44,891 nt of DNA from Oscillospiraceae bacterium (GTDB lineage Bacteria > Bacillota_A > Clostridia > Oscillospirales > Oscillospiraceae). Below the pieces are notes generated by a model. It was not told the DNA's origin. It ran no database searches and worked only from the letters and a program-made list of their open reading frames with translations. Both the position numbers and the translations under genes were made by a program. Below, piece after piece: positions 35,141 to 42,620 of this stretch (the first letter of the stretch is position 1; every line of letters starts with the position of its first letter). Location of the stretch: NCBI GenBank assembly GCA_017540945.1, contig JAFYAB010000139.1, positions 1-44,891 of the forward strand, read 5' to 3'.

Positions 35141-35695
35141 ATGAACAAAGATATATGCGTCCGCTGCGGGGAAGGTGTTGTCAACCTCCGTGTTGGGGCA
35201 ATCATCCTCAAAGAGAATAAAGTCCTTATGGTCAAAAATACCCGCGAGGATTATTACTATTCTGTGGGCGGGCGCATCCAATTCGGAGAAACAGCCGAAC
35301 AGGCAATCAAACGGGAAGTAAAAGAGGAACTGGGCTGTGAGATGGAAGTTGACAGGCTCGGTTTTCTTTGCGAGGCATATTTCTATGGAAGCGTTGGAGA
35401 TGATCAGGAACGCTTGATCTATGAACCGGCATTCTATTTTTTTATGAGAGTTCCTTACGGTTTCGACTTACCGGGCCATACTTTTTTGGAGGATGGAACA
35501 CCGGAGTATCTTGAGTGGGTTCCGCTCGATACAGACAAGGTCGTCTATCCGGAGTTCTTCAAAACGGAGCTCAGGCATCCGGTCAGAGAAACAAGGCATA
35601 TTGTGGCGGATGAAAGACCAATCCAGCCTGACAGGCCCATCACGGCGCCCGCACCGCCATCACCGGCATCGGCTCGTAAAGGAATGGTGGTATAA
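35141..35695 (+). CDS. Nudix hydrolase
   Basis: The protein has 184 residues from ATG 35141, behind GGGAGGAG. The Nudix box spans residues 43-65 with every key residue in place (GGRIQFGE, then REVKEELG). An N-terminal CVRCGEG hints at a small metal-binding or structural motif, followed by VRVGAIILKENKVLMVKN-like strands. Nudix enzymes hydrolyse X-linked nucleoside diphosphates with Mg2+; the substrate here is unknown. The last 25 residues turn into a Pro/Ala stretch (ITAPAPPSPAS) encoded by the right copy of a direct repeat that also lies upstream of the gene. The true C-terminus may therefore have been replaced by repeat-derived sequence. Confidence 0.88.
   Translation: MNKDICVRCGEGVVNLRVGAIILKENKVLMVKNTREDYYYSVGGRIQFGETAEQAIKREVKEELGCEMEVDRLGFLCEAYFYGSVGDDQERLIYEPAFYFFMRVPYGFDLPGHTFLEDGTPEYLEWVPLDTDKVVYPEFFKTELRHPVRETRHIVADERPIQPDRPITAPAPPSPASARKGMVV
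35643..35667 (+). repeat. 25-bp direct repeat, right copy (inside the Nudix 3' end)
   Basis: This copy matches 35087-35111 at 23 of 25 positions and encodes the unusual Pro/Ala tail of the Nudix protein. Confidence 0.65.
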
Positions 35696-35699
35696 AAAA

Positions 35700-35815
35700 G
35701 GATTAATTGCATTTGGAAAGCCTATGATGCGGACGCCGGTGAAATGCCTGCGGCCCTGAAACTGTAAGGCCACTTTCCTTTTGCCGATATTCAATCTACC
35801 GTCTTAACCCTATGA
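35700..35815 (+). promoter_or_regulatory. Cobalamin-riboswitch-like core (weak)
   Basis: The stretch GCCGGTGAAATGCC (about 35735-35748) and then TGCGGCCCTGAAACTGTAA (35749-35767) resembles the conserved GGTGAAAxTCC and GCGGTCCCGCCACTGTAA of cobalamin riboswitches, in the right order and at similar spacing. The usual GGGAA just before it and a convincing B12 box afterwards are not clear. It lies between the Nudix gene and the TIGR04076-type gene. It could be a degenerate riboswitch or chance. Confidence 0.25.
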
Positions 35816-35844
35816 CAGAGAACAAAGCGGGAGCGTAAATCAGA

Positions 35845-36099
35845 ATGATACAGATAAAACTGACCATTACAGAGAGCCGCTGCAGATGCGCTTACCACAA
35901 AGCGGGAGACAGCTTTGTGGTGGGGGACCTGTGCCCGCCTTTGTGTCATGAGCTGTGGAACGTGATCTATCCCTATGTCTTTGCCCTGCAAAACGGCGCG
36001 GTCCTGGATTTTGGAGCGGACAAGGCGAAGGCCTTTGACGCCCGGTGCCCGGACGGCGGCAGGGTATGCGTCCACGGGGAAGTGCTGCCGCCGGAATGA
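35845..36099 (+). CDS. TIGR04076-family small protein
   Basis: The protein has 84 residues from ATG 35845. The sequence follows the TIGR04076 pattern: an N-terminal strand (IQIKLTITESRC), GDSFVV, a central WNVIYPYVFALQNGAV block, and a Cys-containing ARCPDGGRVCVHGEV end. The family is common in anaerobic bacteria and has no established function; its conserved cysteines suggest a metal or redox role. The gene lies 27 bases before the phosphodiesterase gene on the same strand. The ribosome site is weak (GCGGGAG about 15 bases upstream). Confidence 0.75.
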   Translation: MIQIKLTITESRCRCAYHKAGDSFVVGDLCPPLCHELWNVIYPYVFALQNGAVLDFGADKAKAFDARCPDGGRVCVHGEVLPPE

Positions 36100-36126
36100 G
36101 ATCCGGCGCATCAGAGAGGAGCCATT

Positions 36127-36777
36127 ATGAAACTCGGAATCATTTCTGACACCCACAAGCTGCTGCGGCCGGAGCTGTCGGCGGCGCTGGCGGGTGTGGA
36201 CGCGATATTGCACGCCGGCGACGTTGGCAGCCGGGAGATCCTGGACCGGCTGGAGGCCCTTGCGCCGGTTTACGCCGTGCGCGGGAACGCCGACGGAGAC
36301 TGGGCGGAGGACCTTCCCACCATCCTGGATTTTACTCTGGACGGTCTGCGGATCTGTATGACCCACAAGAAAAAGGACCTTCCCCGGGACCTTGACGCCT
36401 GGGATCTGGCGGTGGTCGGCCACAGTCATCAGTTCGCGCAGGCGGAGCTGATGCATACTCTGCTGCTGAATCCGGGCAGCTGCGGGCCCCGCAGATTCCG
36501 CCAGCCCATCACCATGGCGCTTGCGGAAACCTCGGAGGGACAGATCCAGGTCACACGGATCGACCTTGTCCAAGCTGCCCCGAAGCCGAAGATCGACCCG
36601 AGGGACGTCAAGGCCCAGATCGAGCTGGTGATCCGGGAGCTGGGAAAGGGCCGCGGGCCGGAGCGGATCGCGGAGAAATACGGCATGGACCCCGCCCTGG
36701 CGGATCAGATCGCCCGGCTCTGGCTGACCCATCCCGGTGTCACCCCGGACGGAATCATGGCGAAGATGGGACTGTAG
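36127..36777 (+). CDS. YfcE/MJ0936-type metallophosphoesterase with extra C-terminal helices
   Basis: The protein has 216 residues. The calcineurin-like metal motifs are in order: GIISDTHK (DxH), HAGDVGS (GD), VRGNADGD (GN in GNxD form), MTHKKK and VVGHSHQ (GHxH). These proteins are small phosphodiesterases active on artificial bis-pNPP and some nucleotides with Mn2+ or Ni2+. The typical length is about 155-170 residues; here about 55 extra residues (from ~155) form a charged helical domain ending HPGVTPDGIMAKMGL that resembles a small DNA-binding or dimerisation unit. ATG 36127 follows AGAGGAG. Confidence 0.88.
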   Translation: MKLGIISDTHKLLRPELSAALAGVDAILHAGDVGSREILDRLEALAPVYAVRGNADGDWAEDLPTILDFTLDGLRICMTHKKKDLPRDLDAWDLAVVGHSHQFAQAELMHTLLLNPGSCGPRRFRQPITMALAETSEGQIQVTRIDLVQAAPKPKIDPRDVKAQIELVIRELGKGRGPERIAEKYGMDPALADQIARLWLTHPGVTPDGIMAKMGL

Positions 36778-36848
36778 GCCCGGGCAGCGGAAGTATTTGC
36801 GCAGCGCTGACTGTGGTTTTGCCGGCAACATTTACAGGAGGAAACAAC

Positions 36849-37625
36849 ATGAAGAAATCGGATGAATTGTCCGCAATCGCGGCGCTGTTGGAGCAATCCG
36901 CGCCGGTGTACGCCGGGACCGTCGGCTTGGACGGGCGGCCCCAGCTGCGGCCGGCCTGTTTCCTGTTTCAGCAGGACGGCGGGCTGTATTTTCTGACGGC
37001 GAAGAGCCGCAGATTCTATGCGGAGCTGTGCAAGACACCTTATATCCAGCTTTGCGTATCAGAGCCCGAGACGGAGCGCTGCCTGCGAATCTCGGGAAAG
37101 GTCTGCTTCACGGAGGAGCGGGAGCTGATCCTGCGCGGCTTCCGGGAGCGGCCCGCCATGGCGGCGGCCTTGGGCGGGGACGAGAAGGCCCTGATCGCCT
37201 TCTTCCTGACGAGGGTCCGGGTGGAACGGACCGCCTTGTTCGAGGAAGCTCCGCTGGAGGTCCGGAGCCTACCGGATCCCAGCGGCGTTCTGGTGGGCAT
37301 CACCATTAAGAAAAAGACCGAGCTGCGGGATCGGCTTGCCCGGATTTTGGAACGCCGGGAAGCGGAGCCTCCGGCCAGGATTGACGAGACCGCAAAGCTC
37401 TATGACGGGGCCCTGTTTCTCTTTGCGGAGGCAGCAAAGGCCTTATGGCCCCGGATGGATATCCGGCCCATTGAACGGGCCGCGGTCTTTGAAACCTGGG
37501 ACCAGCGGGAGCATTACACGAAGCTGGCGGCGGAGCTCGTCGGCAACGCCGTCATCGACAAGCCGGAGGATTTGAGCTACTGGCTCAATCCGGAAACGCT
37601 GAAGGCGCTTCGGGGCTCTGTGTAA
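36849..37625 (+). CDS. Pyridoxamine 5'-phosphate oxidase-like protein with C-terminal extension
   Basis: The protein has 258 residues from ATG 36849, behind CAGGAGG. Residues 1-145 resemble the FMN-binding split-barrel of PNPOx-like proteins (VYAGTVGLDGRPQLRPACF, LYFLTAKSRRFYAEL, YIQLCVSEPETERCLRISGKV). The remainder is alpha-helical and unfamiliar, ending YWLNPETLKALRGSV. In related anaerobes such barrels bind FMN or F420-like cofactors and act on varied small molecules. There is no evidence for true pyridoxamine-phosphate oxidase activity. It precedes the TetR gene, whose own promoter lies in the 100-base gap. Confidence 0.8.
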   Translation: MKKSDELSAIAALLEQSAPVYAGTVGLDGRPQLRPACFLFQQDGGLYFLTAKSRRFYAELCKTPYIQLCVSEPETERCLRISGKVCFTEERELILRGFRERPAMAAALGGDEKALIAFFLTRVRVERTALFEEAPLEVRSLPDPSGVLVGITIKKKTELRDRLARILERREAEPPARIDETAKLYDGALFLFAEAAKALWPRMDIRPIERAAVFETWDQREHYTKLAAELVGNAVIDKPEDLSYWLNPETLKALRGSV

Positions 37626-37653
37626 GAACGGAATAAAATCATAACGTCAAGTC

Positions 37654-37682
37654 TTGACAAGTGACCTTTCGTTCCCTATAAT
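37654..37682 (+). promoter_or_regulatory. Consensus sigma-A promoter of the TetR gene
   Basis: TTGACA (37654-37659), 17-base spacer, TATAAT (37677-37682): both boxes match consensus exactly with ideal spacing. It drives the TetR gene starting at 37727. Confidence 0.92.
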
Positions 37683-37700
37683 AGGTGAACGAAAGGTCAC
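37661..37700 (+). promoter_or_regulatory. Perfect 14-bp palindromic operator overlapping the TetR promoter
   Basis: GTGACCTTTCGTTC (37661-37674) and GAACGAAAGGTCAC (37687-37700) are exact reverse complements separated by 12 bases that contain the -10 box. The left arm fills the spacer and the right arm covers the transcription start region. This is the geometry expected for autorepression by the TetR protein encoded 26 bases downstream. Confidence 0.9.
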
Positions 37701-37726
37701 TCCGTTTATTCTGTGTGGAGGTTATT

Positions 37727-38344
37727 ATGGCGAGCGACACAAAAGAGAGAATCCTGGAAGCTGCGCTGGAGATGTTTTCCCAAAACGGCTATGCAGGGAC
37801 AAACATTCGGGAACTGAGCGCGTCTCTCGGGCTTGTGAAGTCCGGGATCTATAAGCACTATGAGAGCAAGGAAGCAATTTGGAATGCGCTTCTGGATCAG
37901 ATGATTGCTTATTATGCAGATCACTTCGGGTCCGCAGACCGTCTGCCGCCTGTGCCAGATTCGCCGGAAGCGTTGACACGGCTGACCATGCAGATGGTGA
38001 ATATCACCGTTCATGATGAGAAGATCATCATGACGCGCAAGGTCCTGACGCTGGAGCAGCACCGGGACGTACGCGCGCGGGAGCTGGCGACGAAGCACTT
38101 CTTGACCGGGCTTACGGAGATCTTCACGCAGGTCTTTTCCGGGATGATGGACAAGGGCCTGGTCAAACGCGACGATCCCGCCATGCTGGCCTTTGCCTAC
38201 ACCACGCCGATCTCGGCGCTGATCCACCTGTGCGACCGGGAGCCGGAGAAAACAGAAGATGCGATTAGGAAGATCGAAGCATTCAGCCGGCACTTTATCA
38301 AAACCTATGGAACAGCGGATCAGGAGCAGGCGGTATCCCTGTGA
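37727..38344 (+). CDS. TetR/AcrR-family transcriptional regulator
   Basis: The protein has 205 residues from ATG 37727, behind GGAGG. The N-terminal DNA-binding domain is typical: KERILEAALEMFSQNGYAGT, then the helix-turn-helix IRELSASLGLVKSGIYKHYESKEAIWNAL. The C-terminal ligand-binding part is helical and diverged, as usual. The gene starts just behind a consensus promoter covered by a perfect 14-bp inverted repeat, so it very probably represses itself and releases when a small ligand binds. Which other genes it controls is unclear; the flanking PNPOx-like and GNAT genes are candidates, and no second copy of the operator was noticed. Confidence 0.93.
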   Translation: MASDTKERILEAALEMFSQNGYAGTNIRELSASLGLVKSGIYKHYESKEAIWNALLDQMIAYYADHFGSADRLPPVPDSPEALTRLTMQMVNITVHDEKIIMTRKVLTLEQHRDVRARELATKHFLTGLTEIFTQVFSGMMDKGLVKRDDPAMLAFAYTTPISALIHLCDREPEKTEDAIRKIEAFSRHFIKTYGTADQEQAVSL

Positions 38345-38417
38345 CGGTGTAAACGGCAACCCCGGTTTTCTGAGTGCGGCGCTGACAATAGCAGCAAAAG
38401 ACAAGAGATGAAATGAT

Positions 38418-38996
38418 ATGGAAACGGAAAGATTGATGATAGATTCCATCAGAGAGACTGATAAAGAGGATTACTTTATCAATATCTCCCATGACAAAAA
38501 GGTGCTGGCAAGCTTTATCTGCCGGTATGCGGATACCATGGAGGAATTCGATTTTTCCTCCTATCTGGGACGGCAGGACCTTTTCGCGATCCGTCTGAAA
38601 GAAACGGGACGGCTCGTTGGCATTCTCAGCCTTTTTGATGAGAAAGACGGCGCCTGTGAGATCGGGTATGGGATCGGGTCCCGGTTCTGGAACCAGGGCT
38701 ATGCAACGGAGGCGGTCAGACGCTTTCTGGAATACCTGTTCCGGGAGAAAGGAATGCGAACGGTATACGCTTCTTTCTTCACCGGAAATGACGCTTCCCG
38801 CCGGGTGATGGAGAAATGTGGCATGCGCTTCGATCACCTCTCAGAGAAAGAATTGCGCTACCTGGGGATCGAGCGGGATCTGAGCTATTATGCGATCCGT
38901 CGAAAGCCGGACGTCATCCTTTTGAACGGCCCTTCCTCTGCGGGGAAATCCTCCCCCGCATCCGGAGCCGGGATTGGGAGGAAAAGCAAACCATGA
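38418..38996 (+). CDS. GNAT acetyltransferase fused to a truncated P-loop kinase start
   Basis: The protein has 192 residues. Residues 1-165 are a RimJ/RimL-type GNAT: LFAIRLKETGRLVGILSLF, then the acetyl-CoA loop region IGSRFWNQGYATEAVRRFLEYLF, then NDASRRVMEKCGM. After YYAIRRKPD the chain continues VILLNGPSSAGKSS. This is the N-terminal strand and Walker A of a chloramphenicol-phosphotransferase/kinase-like protein, but it breaks off after the P-loop and ends in PASGAGIGRKSKP. The kinase body is missing, so the gene looks like the left part of a GNAT-kinase fusion, or of two adjacent genes, cut by a deletion. The stop overlaps the start of the VOC gene (ATGA). The GNAT part should still fold. 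Confidence 0.85.
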   Translation: METERLMIDSIRETDKEDYFINISHDKKVLASFICRYADTMEEFDFSSYLGRQDLFAIRLKETGRLVGILSLFDEKDGACEIGYGIGSRFWNQGYATEAVRRFLEYLFREKGMRTVYASFFTGNDASRRVMEKCGMRFDHLSEKELRYLGIERDLSYYAIRRKPDVILLNGPSSAGKSSPASGAGIGRKSKP

Positions 38997-39355
38997 AATT
39001 CAAAGGAAGCCTGATTGTCGTAAAAGACTGCAGGAAAGCGTTGAAATTCTATCAGGACATGTTTGGATTTGAACAGATTCAGGATCATGACGGCAAAATG
39101 GAGCTGTCCGGAAATCTGTATCTCCAGGAAGAAACATACTGGGAGCGCTTTACCGGGAGGCGCGTGATTCCGCAAAGCAATCATACGGAGCTGTATTTTG
39201 AAGAGCCGGAGATTGAAAGCTTCGTAAAAAAGCTGGAAAGGCTCTATCCTGACCTTGAATACGTCAATCGCCTGATGACGCACAGCTGGGGACAGCGGGT
39301 CGTCAGATTCTATGACCCGGACGGCAACCTCATCGAAGTTGGCACCCCAGTATGA
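38993..39355 (+). CDS. VOC-superfamily (glyoxalase/bleomycin-resistance) protein
   Basis: The protein has 120 residues from ATG 38993 (MKFKGSLIVVKDCRKALKFYQDMFGF), behind GGGAGGAAAAG. The two beta-alpha-beta-beta-beta halves of the VOC fold are evident: KDCRKALKFYQDMFGFE in the first and VVRFYDPDGNLIEVG at the end of the second. Members act as metal-dependent glyoxalases, dioxygenases or drug-binding resistance proteins. Without the metal ligands being clear in both halves, a binding role is as likely as catalysis. The start overlaps the GNAT stop, giving coupled translation. Confidence 0.88.
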   Translation: MKFKGSLIVVKDCRKALKFYQDMFGFEQIQDHDGKMELSGNLYLQEETYWERFTGRRVIPQSNHTELYFEEPEIESFVKKLERLYPDLEYVNRLMTHSWGQRVVRFYDPDGNLIEVGTPV

Positions 39356-39405
39356 TCCGCGTATATCTTTTTGGTGAATCAACTGAATCATGCCGGAGGA
39401 GAGAA

Positions 39406-39888
39406 ATGTTTCAATACGAGATGATAGATCTGCCAGAAATCGCAATCATTGGCAAGGAAGGCTTATGCACGAAAGAAAAGAATGTCGTTCCGGACCTGTG
39501 GCAGCAGGCCAATACCAATTTCAGTGATGTAGCGGATCTTGGAATGAAAAATGCGGACGGTTCTTTTGTCGGATTTTGGGGAGCCATGAGCGATGAAACG
39601 AGGTCTTTTATGCCGTGGACAGACGATTTCTCCAGAGGCTTGTATTTGGCAGGCATTGAAGTATATGAGGATACGCCAGTCCCGGATGGATGGATCAAGT
39701 GGGTTCTGCCGGCAAGGAAATATCTTGTCACGGAGGTGAGTCCGGAAAGCTATGGAGAGATATTTGGATATGTGATTAATAGCCTTATTCCAGATCTTGG
39801 GATGAAGCTTGCAGGTGCTGTTTGCGACTTTACCGAACCGGCAACCGGGCAGAACAAACTGTTTTTCCCTATCGAGGGAAAAACATAA
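39406..39888 (+). CDS. GyrI-like effector-binding domain protein (first of two)
   Basis: The protein has 160 residues from ATG 39406, behind GGAGGAG. It is a stand-alone GyrI-like/AraC effector-binding domain: FQYEMIDLPEIAIIGKEGLC at the start, an aromatic middle (FVGFWGAMSD, GLYLAGIEVYEDTPVPDGWIKWVLPARKYLV) and the final hydrophobic LFFPIEGK strand. No DNA-binding domain is attached. Such free domains bind small molecules and may act as drug-binding or hydrolase proteins (SBMC family). A second, different member is encoded at 43,216. Confidence 0.85.
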   Translation: MFQYEMIDLPEIAIIGKEGLCTKEKNVVPDLWQQANTNFSDVADLGMKNADGSFVGFWGAMSDETRSFMPWTDDFSRGLYLAGIEVYEDTPVPDGWIKWVLPARKYLVTEVSPESYGEIFGYVINSLIPDLGMKLAGAVCDFTEPATGQNKLFFPIEGKT

Positions 39889-39960
39889 ATTTTCGGAACG
39901 ATGGAGTTCACCAGGCGCCAAGAGCGCTTGCACGGATCGAACAGCTTGGAGGAACATGAT

Positions 39961-40467
39961 ATGAACCAGAAAGCCCTTGTCGTCATCGATCTACAAAATG
40001 ATATCACCAAGCACTACAGGGATGTCATTGACAGAGTGAATTCCGCCATCGAATGGGCGTCGGAAAGCCGCATGGAAATTGTGTATATCCAACACAACAA
40101 TTTGTCCGCCGGAACCCGTACCTTCAAGCCGGGCACCAAAGGAGCGGAACTTGTGCCGGAGCTGAAGCTTGTCTCGAATCATATTTTCGTGAAAACAAAG
40201 TCCAGCGCTTTGACCAGCGAGGCGTTTTCAGAATTCATCCGGTCAAAGGATATCAGAGAGTTTTACATTACCGGTGCGGACGCCACTGCCTGTGTGAAAT
40301 CCACCTGTTTCAATATGACAAAGGCCGGATATGCCGTCCATGTCATTTCTGATTGCGTGACCAGTTACGATTTGAAGAAGCTGCCTGAAATGTTCGCGTA
40401 TTATTCGGACAAGGGATGCGAGCTCAGAACACTGGCAGAATATCAAAGTGCGGGAGACAGGCCATGA
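39961..40467 (+). CDS. Isochorismatase-family cysteine hydrolase
   Basis: The protein has 168 residues from ATG 39961 (MNQKALVVIDLQNDI), behind TTGGAGG. The catalytic triad of the isochorismatase/nicotinamidase family is visible: Asp in VVIDLQND, Lys in the VKTKSSAL segment and Cys in GADATACVKSTCFN. In the family these hydrolyse amides or ethers of small molecules; the substrate here is not evident. Its stop (TGA 40465-40467) overlaps the ATG of an 11-codon frame, which in turn overlaps the lipoprotein start. Confidence 0.9.
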   Translation: MNQKALVVIDLQNDITKHYRDVIDRVNSAIEWASESRMEIVYIQHNNLSAGTRTFKPGTKGAELVPELKLVSNHIFVKTKSSALTSEAFSEFIRSKDIREFYITGADATACVKSTCFNMTKAGYAVHVISDCVTSYDLKKLPEMFAYYSDKGCELRTLAEYQSAGDRP

Positions 40468-40499
40468 GTAAATATGACCTGCTTTGGGAGGATATATGA
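40464..40499 (+). CDS. 11-codon coupling peptide or truncated gene start
   Basis: ATG 40464 to TGA 40497-40499 encodes MSKYDLLWEDI. Its start overlaps the isochorismatase stop (ATGA) and its stop overlaps the lipoprotein start (ATGA), with GGGAGACAGG just upstream, so ribosomes could pass along all three. The sequence MSKYDxLWxxI looks like the first residues of a small cytosolic protein. I read it as the stub of a gene whose body was deleted, though it may now act as a translational coupler. Confidence 0.45.
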   Translation: MSKYDLLWEDI

Positions 40500-41047
40500 T
40501 AAAAAGGAAGTTGTTTCTTATCGTTTCAATTGCAGCATTCCTTGGACTGTTGCTTTCCGCTTGTTCAGCCGACACAGCGAACGGCAAAATCAGATATGAT
40601 CATGTCGCGATGCCGGAAGAGACAGATCCGTATTACGTGATCGGATTTGCGGATTATGTATGGATCGGCAGCACGCTGTCAGAGGGGAGCTCTGTTACGC
40701 TTCCAGGCGGGAACAAACGGCTGGAGTATGATATTTCCGTCAGGGAATGCTTAAAGGGAAGCTTGGCAAGAGCAATCAAAGCAGCGTATCCGGCCTATTA
40801 CGAGAACGATGGCACGCTTGTTCTGATGGAAGGCGAAACGATGCGGGACGATGGTCTTCCGGAAAAAGGCAAGAATTATATCTTTGTCGGGACGGCCCAG
40901 CCGGACGGTAGGATCCTTTTAGAGCGCTTATATGCAAAAACCGAATATAACGATGACAGCTATCAAAGCTTCATAGATTATGTGGCAAATGAAAAAAGCG
41001 TTGACAGAGAACGTTTTATCAGTTCATTTGAAATTGGTTCTGATTGA
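40496..41047 (+). CDS. Lipoprotein of unknown function
   Basis: The protein has 183 residues from ATG 40496 (MIKRKLFLIVSIAAFLGLLLSAC), behind GGGAGGA. The lipobox LSAC places the lipidated Cys at residue 23, so the product should be anchored to the outer face of the membrane after signal peptidase II cleavage. The mature part is beta-rich, with DPYYVIGFADYVWIGS, a middle YDISVRECLKGSLARAIKAAYPAYY and GKNYIFVGTAQPDG. It resembles small secreted beta-barrel proteins of Firmicutes; I cannot assign a family. It is probably translated together with the upstream isochorismatase. Confidence 0.85.
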   Translation: MIKRKLFLIVSIAAFLGLLLSACSADTANGKIRYDHVAMPEETDPYYVIGFADYVWIGSTLSEGSSVTLPGGNKRLEYDISVRECLKGSLARAIKAAYPAYYENDGTLVLMEGETMRDDGLPEKGKNYIFVGTAQPDGRILLERLYAKTEYNDDSYQSFIDYVANEKSVDRERFISSFEIGSD

Positions 41048-41073
41048 CAGATTCCAGTTTACAGAGGCGTACG

Positions 41074-41613
41074 ATGGGAATTCAATTTCAATACAAGAGA
41101 TTGGACAATCACAATTTCACCGGCCATTCCTTGGATGATTTTGTCCGTCACCAGACCGTTACAGCGTGTTGGAGAAAGACAGACAACGGTTGGAAGCTTG
41201 TGCCGAACGTCTATGAAGAAAACTGGTCGCAGGCGCAGCGCCGGGAAATCGCGGAAGAGCTGGCGCGTCATATCAAGCTCGACCAGACCGGCTTTGGCGC
41301 CTTCGACGGCCAGCGGCTCATTGGATTTGCCACCGTCTCCCACCGGATATTCGGCGCTGCGGCCAGATATGCGCAGTTGGTCTGTTTTCAGGTATCAGAG
41401 GAATACCGGCGTCAGGGCGTCGGCAGGCAGCTCTTTTCCATGGCTTGTGAAGAGGCCCGGCGTCAGGGCGCGGATAAACTGTACATTTCGGCGCATTCCT
41501 CAGAAGCGTCGCAGGCGGCATACCGGGCGCTGGGCTGTACGCCTGCGGAGGAGGTCAACGAGAGCCTGGCAGCAGCGGAACCTTTTGACGTCCAAATGGA
41601 ATACAGATTATAA
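41074..41613 (+). CDS. GNAT acetyltransferase
   Basis: The protein has 179 residues from ATG 41074 (MGIQFQYKRLDNHNF), behind AGAGGCG. The GNAT core is clear: FGAFDGQRLIGFATV, AQLVCFQVSEEYRRQGVGRQLFSMACEEARRQGADKLYISAH with the acetyl-CoA pyrophosphate loop RRQGVGR, and SQAAYRALGC. The N-terminal 80 residues are specific to this type. The acetyl acceptor (an amine of a small molecule or protein) is unknown. Confidence 0.9.
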   Translation: MGIQFQYKRLDNHNFTGHSLDDFVRHQTVTACWRKTDNGWKLVPNVYEENWSQAQRREIAEELARHIKLDQTGFGAFDGQRLIGFATVSHRIFGAAARYAQLVCFQVSEEYRRQGVGRQLFSMACEEARRQGADKLYISAHSSEASQAAYRALGCTPAEEVNESLAAAEPFDVQMEYRL

Positions 41614-41649
41614 ATGAGTATGGTATCGAGAAAGTGAGGTCATGAAATT

Positions 41650-42252
41650 ATGCGGATCTATGTAGATTTTGACGATTGCCTGTGCGAGACAGGAAGGGCC
41701 TTTTCCAAGCTTGCGCTGGAAATGTTCCACAAAGATGTTCCTTATGAGCAGATGCGATATTTTGAACTGGACAGGGCTTTTGATCTGAATGCGGAACAAT
41801 ACGAGCGCTTTATGCTTCTGGCGCACGAGCCGGAGATCCTGTTGTCTTATGACGCGACACCGGGCGCTGCTGAGACCATAAACGAATGGATTTCCCGCGG
41901 GCATGAGGTATCGATCATTACCGGCCGCCCATCCAGCGCTTATGAGCCGTCCCGGATCTGGCTGGATGAGCACGGACTTGGGAACGTCAGACTGTACTGT
42001 CTCAATAAATATGGACGGAATTTCTTTATCAAAAACAGCAACAGCACCCTGGAGCTGGAAGACTATTACGGGATGAAGTTTGATTACGCAGTTGAGGATT
42101 CTCCAAAGGCGTTCAGCTTTTTCGAACATCTGCCGGAGCTTCAGGTGCTGGTGTTTGACAGACCGTGGAACAGAGACTGTGCCTTTCCGAATGGGAACTA
42201 TCAAAGATGCGCCGATTGGGAGCGCATTCGCAGGATCGTTGCAGGTACTTGA
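41650..42252 (+). CDS. HAD-superfamily 5'-nucleotidase-like hydrolase
   Basis: The protein has 200 residues. Motif I is VDFDDCLCETG (both aspartates of DxD present), motif II is SIITGRPSS and the motif IV region is DYAVEDSPKAF. The length and the early cap of about 60 residues fit the deoxyribonucleotidase (NT5C-like) group of HAD phosphatases, which dephosphorylate nucleotides or related phosphoesters with Mg2+ in the cytoplasm. ATG 41650 follows GTGAGG. Confidence 0.85.
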   Translation: MRIYVDFDDCLCETGRAFSKLALEMFHKDVPYEQMRYFELDRAFDLNAEQYERFMLLAHEPEILLSYDATPGAAETINEWISRGHEVSIITGRPSSAYEPSRIWLDEHGLGNVRLYCLNKYGRNFFIKNSNSTLELEDYYGMKFDYAVEDSPKAFSFFEHLPELQVLVFDRPWNRDCAFPNGNYQRCADWERIRRIVAGT

Positions 42253-42302
42253 GAAAGATACGTGCAATCAGAATTGTTAAGGCAACCAGGAGAAGAAGCG
42301 GG

Positions 42303-42620
42303 ATGTATACTATCAAAGCAGAGGCAAATCATATCCGCCGGGACTGCCAGCGAAAGGGCTATGCCAGCGAGGCGGCAAAGGCCGTCCGGGACTGGGCATT
42401 CCGGAATACGAATTATCCGGCGCTCTACTCGTATTGCAAATACACCAATGCGCCTTCCATCAGGACGGCAGAATCCATTGGAATGCGTTTTGGCTGCAAT
42501 TATTCGGATGAGGCAAACGGGATTACCCATGTGTCGGTAATCTCAAAAGAGGACTGGCTGAGCGAAATTGCCGCAGAAGTCGTAACTCAGCAAAAGGAAG
42601 GGCTTCAAGATGGAATATAA
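42303..42620 (+). pseudogene. N-terminally truncated GNAT acetyltransferase
   Basis: The 105 residues from ATG 42303 start abruptly within the GNAT acetyl-CoA-binding segment. HIRRDCQRKGYASEAAKAVRDWAF is followed by LYSYCKYTNAPSIRTAESIG, as in the C-terminal 60% of RimJ/RimL-type enzymes. The N-terminal strands that shape the substrate side (about 70-90 residues) are missing and replaced by MYTIKAEAN. A ribosome site (AGGAGAAG) is in place, so it may be translated, but it is unlikely to be an active enzyme. The stop overlaps the next GNAT gene by 11 bases. Confidence 0.75.
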
